From Magnetococcales bacterium (GTDB taxonomy: Bacteria > Pseudomonadota > Magnetococcia > Magnetococcales > JADFWU01), in contig JADFWU010000015.1 in NCBI GenBank assembly GCA_015234045.1, positions 5,589-69,588 of the forward strand: DNA of 64,000 nucleotides, read 5' to 3'. This document shows, piece by piece, positions 42,810 through 51,669 of this stretch. Each line of letters starts with the position of its first letter. Within the stretch, counting starts at the first letter, position 1. The position numbers and the translations under genes are program-made. Below the pieces are notes generated by a model. The model was given only the letters and a program-made list of their open reading frames with translations, made no database searches and was not told the origin of the DNA.

Positions 42810-44711
42810 ATGAAGAAGTCTATTTTTTTTAGAAAGCCACAGATTTGGCTATTGGGTGGTCTGGTTGTGACAGCCCTTTTAACCGGCTGTGTTGCAGCGA
42901 CCAAGACCGCCGTCGTCGGTGGTCCGGCTTTTACCACCAATATTGGTGAGACCGAATCGTCTGTAGATCGGGCGGGTCTACCCGCAACAGTAGCCTTTCT
43001 GCCCTTTGTCAATGGTACCGATGCTGATCGGGCTTTTGAGATTGTACGTCGTACGATGTCCAGTCATTTTTCAGGCAAGAACTATCGGATGATGCATATT
43101 CGGGAAGTGGATCGCCGTCTGAGAGCTGCCAAGTTGACAGATCCTGCTGAAATTGCCAAGAGACCAGCACATGAAATTGCCGGTATTCTGGGTGTCGATG
43201 GTTTGATGTATGGCACAATCACCCATTATGACAAGCTGTTTTTGCTCACCTATGCACAAGTGGCTGTGGGTGTGGAAATGCGTTTGGTAAATCTGAAAGG
43301 TAAAGAAATCTGGAATGGCAATCAGGTAAGCCGGAAGCATGAGGGCGGTGTGGCTACCACACCGGTGGGCTTGATTCTCAATGCTGCTTTTGCGGCTTGG
43401 CACATCAAGGATGATGCCAATCTGTTCCGTGCGGCTGATGAGTTGGGCCGTGAACTGATGGGTACTATTCCAGAACCAAAAGCGATTGCCGGTGCTAAGC
43501 GTCCGCGTATCATGCAGGTTGTTCATGATGGAATGGGCAAAATCCTCAAGTTTGGTGATTCTCTTTCTATAGCAGTTGAGGCTGAGCCGGGTCTTAAAGC
43601 TGCTTATGCTCGTGTGGATGGTCTGGGTTTGGTTGATCTGGTAGAAACGGAAAAGGGCTTCTACACAGCTAAAGTAGATATCAAGCCCAAGGATAATGTA
43701 AAGGCAGCCGCTGTTGTGGCTGTGGTTGAAAATGAAGAAGGCACTATGGTTGAACGTGTTTCACCGCTTGGCGTGGTGAATGTAGACAATATTCCACCAG
43801 AGCCAGTGACCGAGTTGAAAGTAGAAGGTAGAGATGATGGCTTGGTAGTCAGCTGGACATCGTCAAAATCGGAAGATCTCAAAGAGTATAAGATCGGTAT
43901 CTCCGATGTGCCTCAAGGACCATTTGCTGAGTTGGCTAAAATCGGTGAAAGTCGCTATACCCATAAATCACCCAATTTCAAAGTTGTTCATGTTGAAGTG
44001 ATTCCCGTAGATCAGGCAGGTAATGTGGGACAAGCGGTTACTGTCGCTGGTCGTGCTGTACCTGATCCACGATTTGATACGGCTGCGTTGTTGCCGCGTA
44101 TCGTGCCTGCTCGTATTACCGCTACTTCAGTTATGACTCGGGAAAACAGTCCCTATACCATCAATGCGCCTGTTGAATTGGCCAATACTGGTGTATTGCT
44201 GATCGAGCCAGGTGTTGCCATCCATTTGGAGCGTAAAACCGGTATCACAGTGCAAGGTGAGTTGCAGATATTTGGTACGCAGACCACACCGGTTACTGTG
44301 GCTGGTGTGAATAACGGCTCATATACCACCTTTTTGCGTCTGGACAGTACATTGCCGGTATCTATTCGTGGTTTGAGAAGTTCCGGTGGTGATCTGCCTA
44401 TTGTCATTACCGCTGGTGCGCCGATGATTCTGGACAGTCAGCTACTCAACAACACATACAGTGCGTTGGAAATCGGTGGCAGTAGTCGTCCGGTGATCCG
44501 TGGTTGCGAGATTCGTGGTAGCAACGCGGCTGGTGTAGTTGTGAAAGAGCAGGCTCAGCCGCAGTTTACCGGTAATAACTTTGCTGAAAATAGCCCGTTT
44601 CATATCCAAAGCAGTTCACCCTATAAGCTGAATGCCCGTGACAACAGTTGGACACCAAAAGCAACCAACATCACTGTGCTTGGCAATGTGGACTTCAAAC
44701 AATCCAAGTAA
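42810..44711 (+). CDS. Lipoprotein fusing a GNA1162-like domain, FN3 and a beta-helix (envelope cluster)
   Basis: A 633-residue lipoprotein. ATG 42810 follows AGGGAGG, and the upstream extension to 42666 lies in the previous gene. Lipobox LLTGC gives Cys27. Residues about 45-220 resemble GNA1162/DUF799 lipoproteins (TVAFLPFVNGTDADRAFEIV, HEIAGILGVDGLMYGTITHY, GKEIWNGNQVSRKHEGG). An FN3-like domain (about 325-415) has PPEPVTELKVEG and DGLVVSWTSSKSEDLKEYKI. Residues about 440-630 look like a right-handed beta-helix (GVLLIEPGVAIHLERKTGIT, QLLNNTYSALEIGGSSRPVI, RGCEIRGSNAAGVVV). GNA1162 commonly occurs with CsgG-like partners, and here one lies 6 kb upstream. The fusion with a beta-helix is unusual and may bind glycan at the surface. 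Confidence 0.78.
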   Translation: MKKSIFFRKPQIWLLGGLVVTALLTGCVAATKTAVVGGPAFTTNIGETESSVDRAGLPATVAFLPFVNGTDADRAFEIVRRTMSSHFSGKNYRMMHIREVDRRLRAAKLTDPAEIAKRPAHEIAGILGVDGLMYGTITHYDKLFLLTYAQVAVGVEMRLVNLKGKEIWNGNQVSRKHEGGVATTPVGLILNAAFAAWHIKDDANLFRAADELGRELMGTIPEPKAIAGAKRPRIMQVVHDGMGKILKFGDSLSIAVEAEPGLKAAYARVDGLGLVDLVETEKGFYTAKVDIKPKDNVKAAAVVAVVENEEGTMVERVSPLGVVNVDNIPPEPVTELKVEGRDDGLVVSWTSSKSEDLKEYKIGISDVPQGPFAELAKIGESRYTHKSPNFKVVHVEVIPVDQAGNVGQAVTVAGRAVPDPRFDTAALLPRIVPARITATSVMTRENSPYTINAPVELANTGVLLIEPGVAIHLERKTGITVQGELQIFGTQTTPVTVAGVNNGSYTTFLRLDSTLPVSIRGLRSSGGDLPIVITAGAPMILDSQLLNNTYSALEIGGSSRPVIRGCEIRGSNAAGVVVKEQAQPQFTGNNFAENSPFHIQSSSPYKLNARDNSWTPKATNITVLGNVDFKQSK

Positions 44712-44752
44712 ACAGGCGTGCTTTTCACGGTTAAGTTTAGAGGGAGACGGTC

Positions 44753-45772
44753 ATGAGTGACCATACGGGATTAATAAAGAAAATTCTATCTGTCAGCACT
44801 CTGGTACTGATGACGGCTCTGCCGGTAACCGGTTGGAGTCAGGGACCGGGCGAAGTGGTGGAGTGGAGTGGTTCAGCGGGTGCAGTAAACTGGACACGTG
44901 GCCGTGTGATGGCTGAAGGTAACGGCATGGGCAAGCGCAAAGGCCCGTCTCGGCTTGTGGCTGCTCAGGCGTGTCGTGCTGCGGTTGTGGATGCACAGCG
45001 TAATTTGTTGGAGACGGTCAAAGGTGTTCGTGTCGAGGGTGAAACTGTTGTCGAAAATATGATGCTCACCAGCGATGTGATTAAGTCATCAGTCAGCGGT
45101 GTGGTGCGTGGTGCGGTGGTTAAAAATCGGGAAGTGTTCCCTGATGAAGGGGCCTGTACCGTGACCATGGAAATGCCGATGGAAGGCTCTTTTGCTTCTG
45201 GAATTTTTCAGAACATGCCCGATTCGCCTCAAGCCAATATGCGACCTGGAATATCGGACTGGAAACAGTGGGTAAGCTATGGACTGGATTGGTTGATTCG
45301 CCCAGCCCATGCCGCATCATCGGTTGGTGCGCCGTGGCAGAGCCAGATGAATCAGCTTATGGAGCGCTTGGAACGGTTGGAAAAAGTTGTACAAGCCCAG
45401 GCAGCAGGTAATCAGTCCAAACAGAAACGCAGTGGCAGTCCTACCGGATTGGTGATTGATGCACGTGGGACAAACTTTATTCCCAGCTTGTCGCCTAAAG
45501 TCCGCCAATTACGTGCTGGTATTCTCTACCCGACCCCAAGAAAACGCGAACAACAGCGTCAGGGTGAACTGGTTTCTCTGTTTATGAAAGACTTGGTTCT
45601 AGCACAGAATCATCCACGAGTTGGTGATCGGCCTTTGGTACTCAAAGGACTCAAGACTTGGGGCAAGTATCGCACTGAAATTGTCTTGGGAACTGACTCC
45701 TCAAAAGAGTTGACTGCACTGATTCAAAAAAATTTCCTTGCTGAAGCCGGTGTGATTATCGTTCTGGATTGA
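44753..45772 (+). CDS. LPP20/FlgT-N-like secreted protein (envelope cluster, paralogue D)
   Basis: A 339-residue exported protein. A signal peptide ends near WSQG. The shared domain (about 60-150) has ACRAAVVDAQRNLLETVKGV, RVEGETVVENMMLTSDVIKS and VSGVVRGAVVKNREV. A linker with Pro/Trp and a short coiled coil follows (MNQLMERLERLEKVVQAQAA). The C-terminal half (TGLVIDARGTNFIPSLSPKV onward, ending EAGVIIVLD) aligns with that of paralogue C at 37926. It is the last + strand gene of the cluster and its 3' end overlaps the convergent next gene by 17 bases. Confidence 0.7.
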   Translation: MSDHTGLIKKILSVSTLVLMTALPVTGWSQGPGEVVEWSGSAGAVNWTRGRVMAEGNGMGKRKGPSRLVAAQACRAAVVDAQRNLLETVKGVRVEGETVVENMMLTSDVIKSSVSGVVRGAVVKNREVFPDEGACTVTMEMPMEGSFASGIFQNMPDSPQANMRPGISDWKQWVSYGLDWLIRPAHAASSVGAPWQSQMNQLMERLERLEKVVQAQAAGNQSKQKRSGSPTGLVIDARGTNFIPSLSPKVRQLRAGILYPTPRKREQQRQGELVSLFMKDLVLAQNHPRVGDRPLVLKGLKTWGKYRTEIVLGTDSSKELTALIQKNFLAEAGVIIVLD

Positions 45773-46511
45773 CTCTGTTCTGTTGCGCTTTGAAGTGTAA
45801 TGGTGTTGTTAAATTATAACGATCGGCCAGTTTGATTGCCCGCCTGGAATAGGTACGGGCTGTATCAGACTGGCCTTTTTTTTTGGCTTCTTTGGAGAGT
45901 GTAATATAGCGATCAACAGTGTGTTCCAGTATCTGTTTAATCCGAGTCCGTAGTTGTGGATGATCGGGTGCATAGTTGCGGACTTGTTTAAGGTAATAGA
46001 GCACATTATGTTGGCTAGGGCGGGAAAGCCGATCATTGGCCAGGGCATCTTCCGCTTTGGCGAGAAGCGTATTGACTATCGTTATCACATCCTGAGATTT
46101 GTCAATCAGTTCTCCACGCGCTTTATGTTCTGGTTCCCCTTTTTCCTGATGGCTCTGACCCGAGTAATTGGCCTGTTGATGTTCTGCTTCAATCACAGAG
46201 CGCTGAGCTTTTTTGACTTGGTTTCGGGCGTATTCAAAAACCTTTCTGGCACGGGCATAGTTGGCTTGTTCCTGATCAATGGGAACCGAAGGATCAAGTA
46301 GTGTCAGGGATTGTTTTTGTTTCAGTAACGCTGTGGCTTCGTTGAGAGTCTGTTTATGGATGGCAAGTTCTTTTTCTGCGGCGGCAAGTGCATTACGAGC
46401 CAGTTGCATGGTGAGTTGAGCGTTATCCGATGCTATGGTGACTGTTGGGATCAATAAAAGAAATCCATGAAGAAGTGCCAGCAGCATCAAGGATGGTGTG
46501 ATCAGTCTCAT
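45756..46511 (-). CDS. Helical periplasmic protein (end of envelope cluster)
   Basis: A 251-residue exported protein. ATG 46511 is used because AAGGAG precedes it and a signal peptide follows (about residues 1-28, ending IAS). The mature part is nearly all helical with heptad-like patterns (AQLTMQLARNALAAAEKELA, ARKVFEYARNQVKKAQRSVI), resembling DUF4398-type envelope proteins, then a second helical domain (PSQHNVLYYLKQVRNYAPDH, EHTVDRYITLSKEAKKKG). No catalytic motif is visible. It is convergent with paralogue D and shares its last 17 bases with it. It could be the coiled-coil partner of the cluster. Confidence 0.65.
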   Translation of the reverse strand: MRLITPSLMLLALLHGFLLLIPTVTIASDNAQLTMQLARNALAAAEKELAIHKQTLNEATALLKQKQSLTLLDPSVPIDQEQANYARARKVFEYARNQVKKAQRSVIEAEHQQANYSGQSHQEKGEPEHKARGELIDKSQDVITIVNTLLAKAEDALANDRLSRPSQHNVLYYLKQVRNYAPDHPQLRTRIKQILEHTVDRYITLSKEAKKKGQSDTARTYSRRAIKLADRYNLTTPLHFKAQQNRVNPER

Positions 46512-46648
46512 GGTTGCTCCTTTTCCGATACATGTCGGTAGAGCCTTTAAGGATAACGGATCTATAAAAATCAGGCAAATGGTCAATATGATGGATGTTT
46601 GTTTGCCTCTTTTCTTGTGTCGAATCAGTACTAAAGATATAGTGTCCC

Positions 46649-47161
46649 ATGCAAACTATTCTTCTTATTGATGAGATGCGTTACGGCATGGCAGAGCTTG
46701 CTTCCATGCGTAATCTGGTAGCAGCGTTATTTCGTTTGGAAAAAAGCCAAAGTCCGAGGGAAATTCGAGAGGTTTTGGGATATTTGATTGACTGGTTAAA
46801 GGCTCCTGAACAGCAGAGTCTTCGTCGTGCTTTTACAGTGATGCTTGGCCGGGTTTTGCTGCCTAGAAAAGTGCCAGGGCAAACAATTCCGGAGTTGAAC
46901 AATTTGCAGGAGGTAGATGCTATGTTAGCCGAAACAGTCCAAGAGTGGACACAGCAATGGAAACAAGAGGGGCGGCAAGAAGGTCGGCAAGAAGGTCGGC
47001 TTGAGGGTGAGGCTTATTTCCTTCTTCGGCTCCTTACTCGCCGTTTTGGGCCTTTGCCTGAATGGGTTTCAGAAAGGGTCAATAATGCAGATCAAAGTTT
47101 ATTGGAGTTGTGGAGTGACCGGGTACTTGATGCAGAGATATTAAAAGAGATATTTGAGTAA
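46649..47161 (+). pseudogene. C-terminal fragment of an Rpn/DUF4351-type protein
   Basis: A 170-residue reading frame resembling only the C-terminal part of Rpn-family (PD-(D/E)XK, transposase_31-like) proteins: LLIDEMRYGMAELASMRNLV, then the typical EGRQEGRQEGRLEGEAYFLL repeat and a DUF4351 end (RRFGPLPEWVSERVNNADQS). The N-terminal nuclease domain of about 100 residues is absent upstream, so this is probably a decayed remnant, although the remaining part is open and may still be expressed. A partial MITE copy lies just downstream, consistent with a region of mobile debris between the envelope cluster and lon. Confidence 0.75.
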
Positions 47162-47212
47162 AATCTGAAAATGTCTTCTATGACCTTGAGTCCGTGAGAA
47201 TCAGCTGAGGTG

Positions 47213-47256
47213 CCAAGTTGTGATTCATTGTCCAATTTTGGAACGAAATCACCATA
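47213..47256. mobile_element. Right-end remnant of the MITE-like element, copy 4
   Basis: CAAGTTGTGATTCATTGTCC followed by AATTTTGGAACGAAATCACC matches the last 44 bases of copy 3 (26316-26359). The left end and central hairpin are missing. Confidence 0.6.
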
Positions 47257-47280
47257 ATCCATTTTTATTGGGAGTGGTGC

Positions 47281-47318
47281 AAAAAAAACGGTCTGGAAAT
47301 TCCAGACCGTTTTTTTTG
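47281..47318. terminator. Bidirectional terminator between the Rpn fragment and lon
   Basis: ACGGTCTGGA (47288-47297) pairs with TCCAGACCGT (47301-47310) around a 3-base loop. The stem is flanked by A residues on one side and T residues on the other, and lies 23 bases after the lon stop on the - strand. Confidence 0.9.
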
Positions 47319-47340
47319 CACTGTGCTATTGGTTTGATAA

Positions 47341-49785
47341 TCAGGTTTCAGTGAAGACAAGTCGTGCTACATCGTCATACTTTTTGACATAGTGTACGGT
47401 AAAGCCATCACGGATATATTCAGGTACTTCATCAAAATCTTTACGGCATGCATCAGGAAGGATCAGTTCACGAATACCCACACGGCGTGCGGCAATAACT
47501 TTCTCACGAATACCGCCAACAGGGAGGACATGACCTGTTACAGTCAATTCGCCAGTCATGGCAAGAGGACGGGTAACGGCTTTGTTTTTGACCAAAGAGA
47601 GCAGTGCGGTTGTCATGGTGACACCTGCTGAAGGGCCATCTTTGGGAGTGGCACCTTCTGGCACATGAAGATGGAACAAACCGTTGAGACGCTCTTCCTT
47701 AAAGCCCAGTTTTACGCGGTTGGCTTTGAGGTAGCTATAGGCAATCTGCGCGGACTCTTTCATCACATCGCCTAACTGACCGGTCAGTTGAATGCCGGGT
47801 TTGTCGCCTCCGGTGTTGATGGCTTCAATTGCCAGAGTTGCGCCACCCATAGCCGTCCAGGCCAGACCGGTTATTACACCAATACCTTTCAGTGGTTTCT
47901 CTTTGCGGAAGTCAGGTTTTCCGAGAAAATCTTCCACATCACTTTGTGCTACTGTGATCGGTTTTTCGGCATCCTCTTCAACAATTTTAACGGCTGATTT
48001 ACGGGCGATTGTGCCGATTTTCTGTTCAAGACGGCGCACACCTGCTTCACGTGCATAACCGTCAGCAATGGTACGCAATGCCCCGGCTGTAATCCGTAGA
48101 TCTCCTTTGACCAATCCATTCTTATCCAACTGTTTAGGAATCAGATGGTTGCGGGCAATACGCAGTTTTTCTTCTGTGATATAGCCGGACAGGCGGATGA
48201 TTTCCATACGATCCATCAATGGACGCGGAATGGTATCCAACTGGTTAGCGGTACAGATGAAGAGTACTTTGGAAAGATCAAAGCGCACATCCAGATAGTG
48301 ATCAAGAAATTCATTGTTTTGTTCTGGGTCAAGCACTTCAAGCAGAGCAGAGGCGGGATCACCTTGATAACTTGCACCAATTTTATCAATTTCATCCAAC
48401 ATGATAATCGGATTGGATACCTTGGTATGGCGGATAGCTTGAACAAACTTACCGGGCATAGCACCGACATAGGTACGGCGGTGACCTTTGATTTCTGCTT
48501 CATCCCGCATGCCGCCTACTGAGAACCGATAGAACTCACGACCTACCGCACGGGCCACAGAGCGACCGATGGATGTTTTGCCTACACCGGGTGGACCCAC
48601 CAGCAGGATGATGGAGCCTCCGATTTCGCCTTTCAGCTTACCAACGGCTAGAAACTCCAAAATACGTTCTTTAACGTCTTCCAGGCCGTCATGATCCTGA
48701 TTGAGGATTTTTCTGGCGCGTTTGATATCCAATTTATCCTTAGAGTGGATTCCCCAAGGAAGAATCGTCAACCAATCTACATAGTTACGTGTAACGCCAT
48801 ACTCTGAACTACTATTTTCAAGCACGGAGAGTTTATCCAGTTCTTCCTGAATTTTTTCTTCAGCCTCTTCACTCAGAGTACGGGTTTTCAGGCGTTTCTT
48901 GAATTTTTCAACATCATGTGTGCGGTCATCCTTGGTGATACCAAGCTCTTTTTGAATCTCTTTGAGCTGTTCACGTAGGAAAAATTGACGCTGATTTTCA
49001 GAGATGCCCTGTTCAACCTGTTTGGAGATTTTATCTTGCAGGCGCACCATTTCCAGCTCTTTTTTCAGCAGAGCAAGAACTTTTTCAAGGCGATTCTGGA
49101 TACTGATCGTTTCCAGAATTTCCTGGAGTTCCTCTCGGTTGGAACTTGTCATGGAGGCGACAAAGTCCGCCAGCCGGTCTGGTTCGCTAAAATTGTGTCT
49201 CGACAGGAACATCTTTACCTGTTCCTGATAGAGTGAGTCATACTTCAGGATATCTTTCAGCGTGTTAATTACCGCCATGGTATAAGGCTTAAGAGCCTCG
49301 ATTTCCTGAGATGATTCAAGGGGTTTGTTGTCGTGAATAACACGGGCAACGATAGGCGGTGTTTTTTGGACGACCTCGCTGATTTCAAATCGGGAGATAC
49401 CTTCAGCCAATAGCTTAATCTGTTTATCGCCTTCGTTGATGGCCGCTTCCATAATGCGTGCCACAGTACCGATGCGATACAGTTTGTCAGCTTCGAACAC
49501 CTCTGCGCCATCCTCAGCATGGCTTAGGACAATACCAAACACTTTACCGGGGGCTTCAAGTGCGGTCTTGATAGTGTCGTAATAGGGAGAGCCTTCCACC
49601 TGAATTGGTGTAAGCATGCCTGGGAAGAAGGGACGACCGCCCAAGGGATAGATGACCAATTCAGTGGGCAGAACATCTTCTACGCGCACAGGCGGGCCGG
49701 ATTTGCCTTCCAAGGGATCTATCGACACCTCTTCTTCGATGATGGCATCGACAACTTCCTCATTGAGTTCTTCATTATCGGACAT
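47341..49785 (-). CDS. lon: ATP-dependent protease Lon
   Basis: Cytosolic AAA+ serine protease degrading misfolded and regulatory proteins. The 814-residue protein is complete. It has the N-terminal LAN domain (from about 38, [16 protein letters not shown]), a coiled-coil region, an AAA+ module with Walker A GPPGVGKT and Walker [12 protein letters not shown], and a C-terminal protease domain with the Ser719/Lys762 dyad ([10 protein letters not shown] and GGIREKV). An acidic ~30-residue extension ([20 protein letters not shown]) precedes the LAN domain. GAGGG gives a ribosome-binding site for ATG 49785. It is monocistronic and not next to clpX/hupB as in many proteobacteria. Heat-shock control is likely but no promoter was identified. 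Confidence 0.98.
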   Translation of the reverse strand: MSDNEELNEEVVDAIIEEEVSIDPLEGKSGPPVRVEDVLPTELVIYPLGGRPFFPGMLTPIQVEGSPYYDTIKTALEAPGKVFGIVLSHAEDGAEVFEADKLYRIGTVARIMEAAINEGDKQIKLLAEGISRFEISEVVQKTPPIVARVIHDNKPLESSQEIEALKPYTMAVINTLKDILKYDSLYQEQVKMFLSRHNFSEPDRLADFVASMTSSNREELQEILETISIQNRLEKVLALLKKELEMVRLQDKISKQVEQGISENQRQFFLREQLKEIQKELGITKDDRTHDVEKFKKRLKTRTLSEEAEEKIQEELDKLSVLENSSSEYGVTRNYVDWLTILPWGIHSKDKLDIKRARKILNQDHDGLEDVKERILEFLAVGKLKGEIGGSIILLVGPPGVGKTSIGRSVARAVGREFYRFSVGGMRDEAEIKGHRRTYVGAMPGKFVQAIRHTKVSNPIIMLDEIDKIGASYQGDPASALLEVLDPEQNNEFLDHYLDVRFDLSKVLFICTANQLDTIPRPLMDRMEIIRLSGYITEEKLRIARNHLIPKQLDKNGLVKGDLRITAGALRTIADGYAREAGVRRLEQKIGTIARKSAVKIVEEDAEKPITVAQSDVEDFLGKPDFRKEKPLKGIGVITGLAWTAMGGATLAIEAINTGGDKPGIQLTGQLGDVMKESAQIAYSYLKANRVKLGFKEERLNGLFHLHVPEGATPKDGPSAGVTMTTALLSLVKNKAVTRPLAMTGELTVTGHVLPVGGIREKVIAARRVGIRELILPDACRKDFDEVPEYIRDGFTVHYVKKYDDVARLVFTET

Positions 49786-50017
49786 TTTGATCCCTCAAGC
49801 GTATTTAATCCATCAACAGAGTGTGCAGGGTTTTGACGCTTTGTTATGCAAAGTAGGTTCTCAATCGTCAACGGGTTGATACCGTCTATGATGACGATAT
49901 GCCTGCAACCGCGCAGATTCTATTGTATATGGTAATGAATGGTGCTCAAATCAAGCACTCAAGCATTTTTTCCTTCTTTGTAATCGCAATCACAGGGCCA
50001 ACGCATCATTAAATGAC

Positions 50018-50052
50018 AAAAAAGCCCCGACATCCAGGATGCGGGGCTTTTT
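50018..50052 (-). terminator. Terminator of the ErpA-type gene
   Basis: AAAAAGCCCCG (50019-50029) pairs with CGGGGCTTTTT (50042-50052), with A and T runs on both flanks. It ends the - strand transcript 22 bases after the stop. Confidence 0.9.
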
Positions 50053-50074
50053 GCGAATAAGTACCAAAAGGAAC

Positions 50075-50434
50075 TTATGAGTAGCTACAGCCACCACCAC
50101 CGCCTTCAGCAGGTGTGAAGGATTTACCACAGCCACAACTGCTGGCTGCATTGGGATTCTTGATGACGAATTGAGCACCGGAGAGATCTTCAACAAAATC
50201 TACTTCTGAACCATTCAAGTAGTTAATGGAGACCGGGTCAACCAGTACTTTAACGCCATCTCTTTCAACCATCACGTCTTTGGTGTCTTGATTTTCATCA
50301 AAGGTGAAACCGTACTGAAAGCCCGAACAGCCACCGCCGGAAACGAAGATCCGCAGTTTGAGATTGGGATTATTTTCTTCTTTAATCAGGCTAGAAAGCT
50401 TTTTAGCGGCATTGGAAGTCAGGGTAAGCGACAT
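50075..50434 (-). CDS. erpA: Iron-sulfur cluster insertion protein, ErpA/IscA type
   Basis: A-type carrier that delivers Fe-S clusters to apoproteins. The 119-residue protein has the three ligand cysteines Cys36 ([11 protein letters not shown]) and Cys100/Cys102 (SSCGCGKSF) and the family ending. After CGCGKSF there is an extra tail of Gly residues with a fourth cysteine at 116 ([11 protein letters not shown]), which most family members lack. Compared with other A-type proteins the FDEN and NPNA positions fit the ErpA subgroup. AGGAGCG precedes the ATG. It is separate from any isc or suf genes in the window. Confidence 0.9.
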   Translation of the reverse strand: MSLTLTSNAAKKLSSLIKEENNPNLKLRIFVSGGGCSGFQYGFTFDENQDTKDVMVERDGVKVLVDPVSINYLNGSEVDFVEDLSGAQFVIKNPNAASSCGCGKSFTPAEGGGGGCSYS

Positions 50435-51096
50435 GAAACGCTCCTCGTTTATGGTGTAATTTTGTAAAAACAGATTCTGATAAGCATGGATGATTGGTCA
50501 GAGCAATCAATTCTCTACCGTATTCTATAGAATAAAAAACGCCCATCCGCCAGAAATTTGTTACCAACACAATTCTAATCTAACATACTATAGTTCAGAT
50601 GTCAACTATTTTGTCGGTATCTCGTCAAGGACGAGCGCATTACCTACTTTGATGTTACAACGTTTGAAATGGTTCCCTTGTACGTGAAATTGATTATCCA
50701 TGTGCACCGTTCAAACCACCGACTTTAGCCGGATTCGGACTTTTAGTCTGCAATACGAATCCACCTGTTTTAGCGGGTGGTTGTTCAGTGTGAACCGAAA
50801 TTATACTCTATCAATCGGTAGGCTCGGAAAAGATGGTATTGCTTCGGGGGAGTTATCCAGATACCCATTTGGCGGATCTGTCGTGTTTTGTGGAGGCTAT
50901 TGGGCGGATGAGGTCGGGAAAGGTTTACAAGCAGATCGGCTATGATGGTCTGCTTGGCAAAATAACAATGCCGGTTTTGGGTTATCTACCATCAGGGATC
51001 AGGAAAAATTATTTCTGATGCCCTGAGGTATTTACCGTTTACACACTATACTGCGCGGATGGCGGATTAGCCTACCATCCTGATATTGAGATGTAA
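50435..51096. other. 662-bp region without a confident gene
   Basis: Two short + strand frames (50700-50945 and 50833-51018) overlap each other, lack clear ribosome-binding sites and show no family resemblance, so they are not annotated as genes. A CCACC/GGGTGG hairpin lies at about 50771-50790. No copy of the three repeat families was seen. It may be a decayed coding region. Confidence 0.5.
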
Positions 51097-51282
51097 TTAC
51101 TTGGAAAAATTGTTCCACTGATCCACAATCTGACGACGTTGGTGATCACGGGTGCGGTTAATGGTCCGGCGTGTCATTTTGCGGAACATATCTTCTTGGC
51201 CACTGTAGCGTTTTAGGCGTTTACCAGCACCAGAAGTTGTAAAAATTGCGCTACTTGAAGTGGTGTTTGAAATGTTAAACAT
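51097..51282 (-). CDS. Small basic hypothetical protein (61 aa)
   Basis: Not recognised. The protein has a Ser/Thr-rich N-terminus (ISNTTSSSAIFTTSGAGK) and a strongly basic C-terminal half (RKMTRRTINRTRDHQRRQIV). GAGGATT precedes the ATG. It lies 56 bases after the small membrane protein gene on the same strand, so the two may form an operon. The basic region could bind nucleic acid or acidic lipids, but nothing in the sequence proves it. Confidence 0.5.
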   Translation of the reverse strand: MFNISNTTSSSAIFTTSGAGKRLKRYSGQEDMFRKMTRRTINRTRDHQRRQIVDQWNNFSK

Positions 51283-51338
51283 GGCTAATCCTCACAGAGT
51301 TTCTATTTGAAAATGACGGCTTATATTTTCCGTCTTAA

Positions 51339-51551
51339 TTAACGGTCGTATTCTTGGCGTTCCAGAACCACATCCAGTGTGGTTAACAGAGTAAACGCGA
51401 TCAGAGTCATGATCTGGGAGTAGAGTAAAACAGTGCTGATTGAGTATCCCGAAAAACTGCCGATCAAGGCGGTGACCGGTGTAATGATGCAAAATACCAC
51501 TACGAAGGTCAGGATCTGCTCTTTTTTGTTTACTAACATTTTCCAGTTCAT
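51339..51551 (-). CDS. Small inner-membrane protein (70 aa)
   Basis: ATG 51551 is preceded by AAGGAG and chosen over an upstream in-frame start at 51578. The 70-residue protein has a short basic N-terminus (NWKMLVNKKEQ) and two predicted membrane helices (ILTFVVVFCIITPVTALI and TVLLYSQIMTLIAFTLL), ending with an acidic/basic tail RQEYDR. No family is recognised. It is divergent from the lipoprotein peptidase gene and upstream of the small basic gene. Confidence 0.65.
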   Translation of the reverse strand: MNWKMLVNKKEQILTFVVVFCIITPVTALIGSFSGYSISTVLLYSQIMTLIAFTLLTTLDVVLERQEYDR

Positions 51552-51669
51552 TGTACTTTCTCCTTCAGAGTCTTCCATGACTAATTGGGTGTGTTATTTG
51601 TTGCGTTTATCACGTCCTTGTAATTTACCTAAGCAATTATGTTGCCAATTTTTTTTAAGGCTGGGTCGT

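Noticed and set aside
50700-51018. Two short overlapping + strand frames as genes
   Set aside because: There is no ribosome-binding site, no family resemblance, and they overlap each other in different frames.
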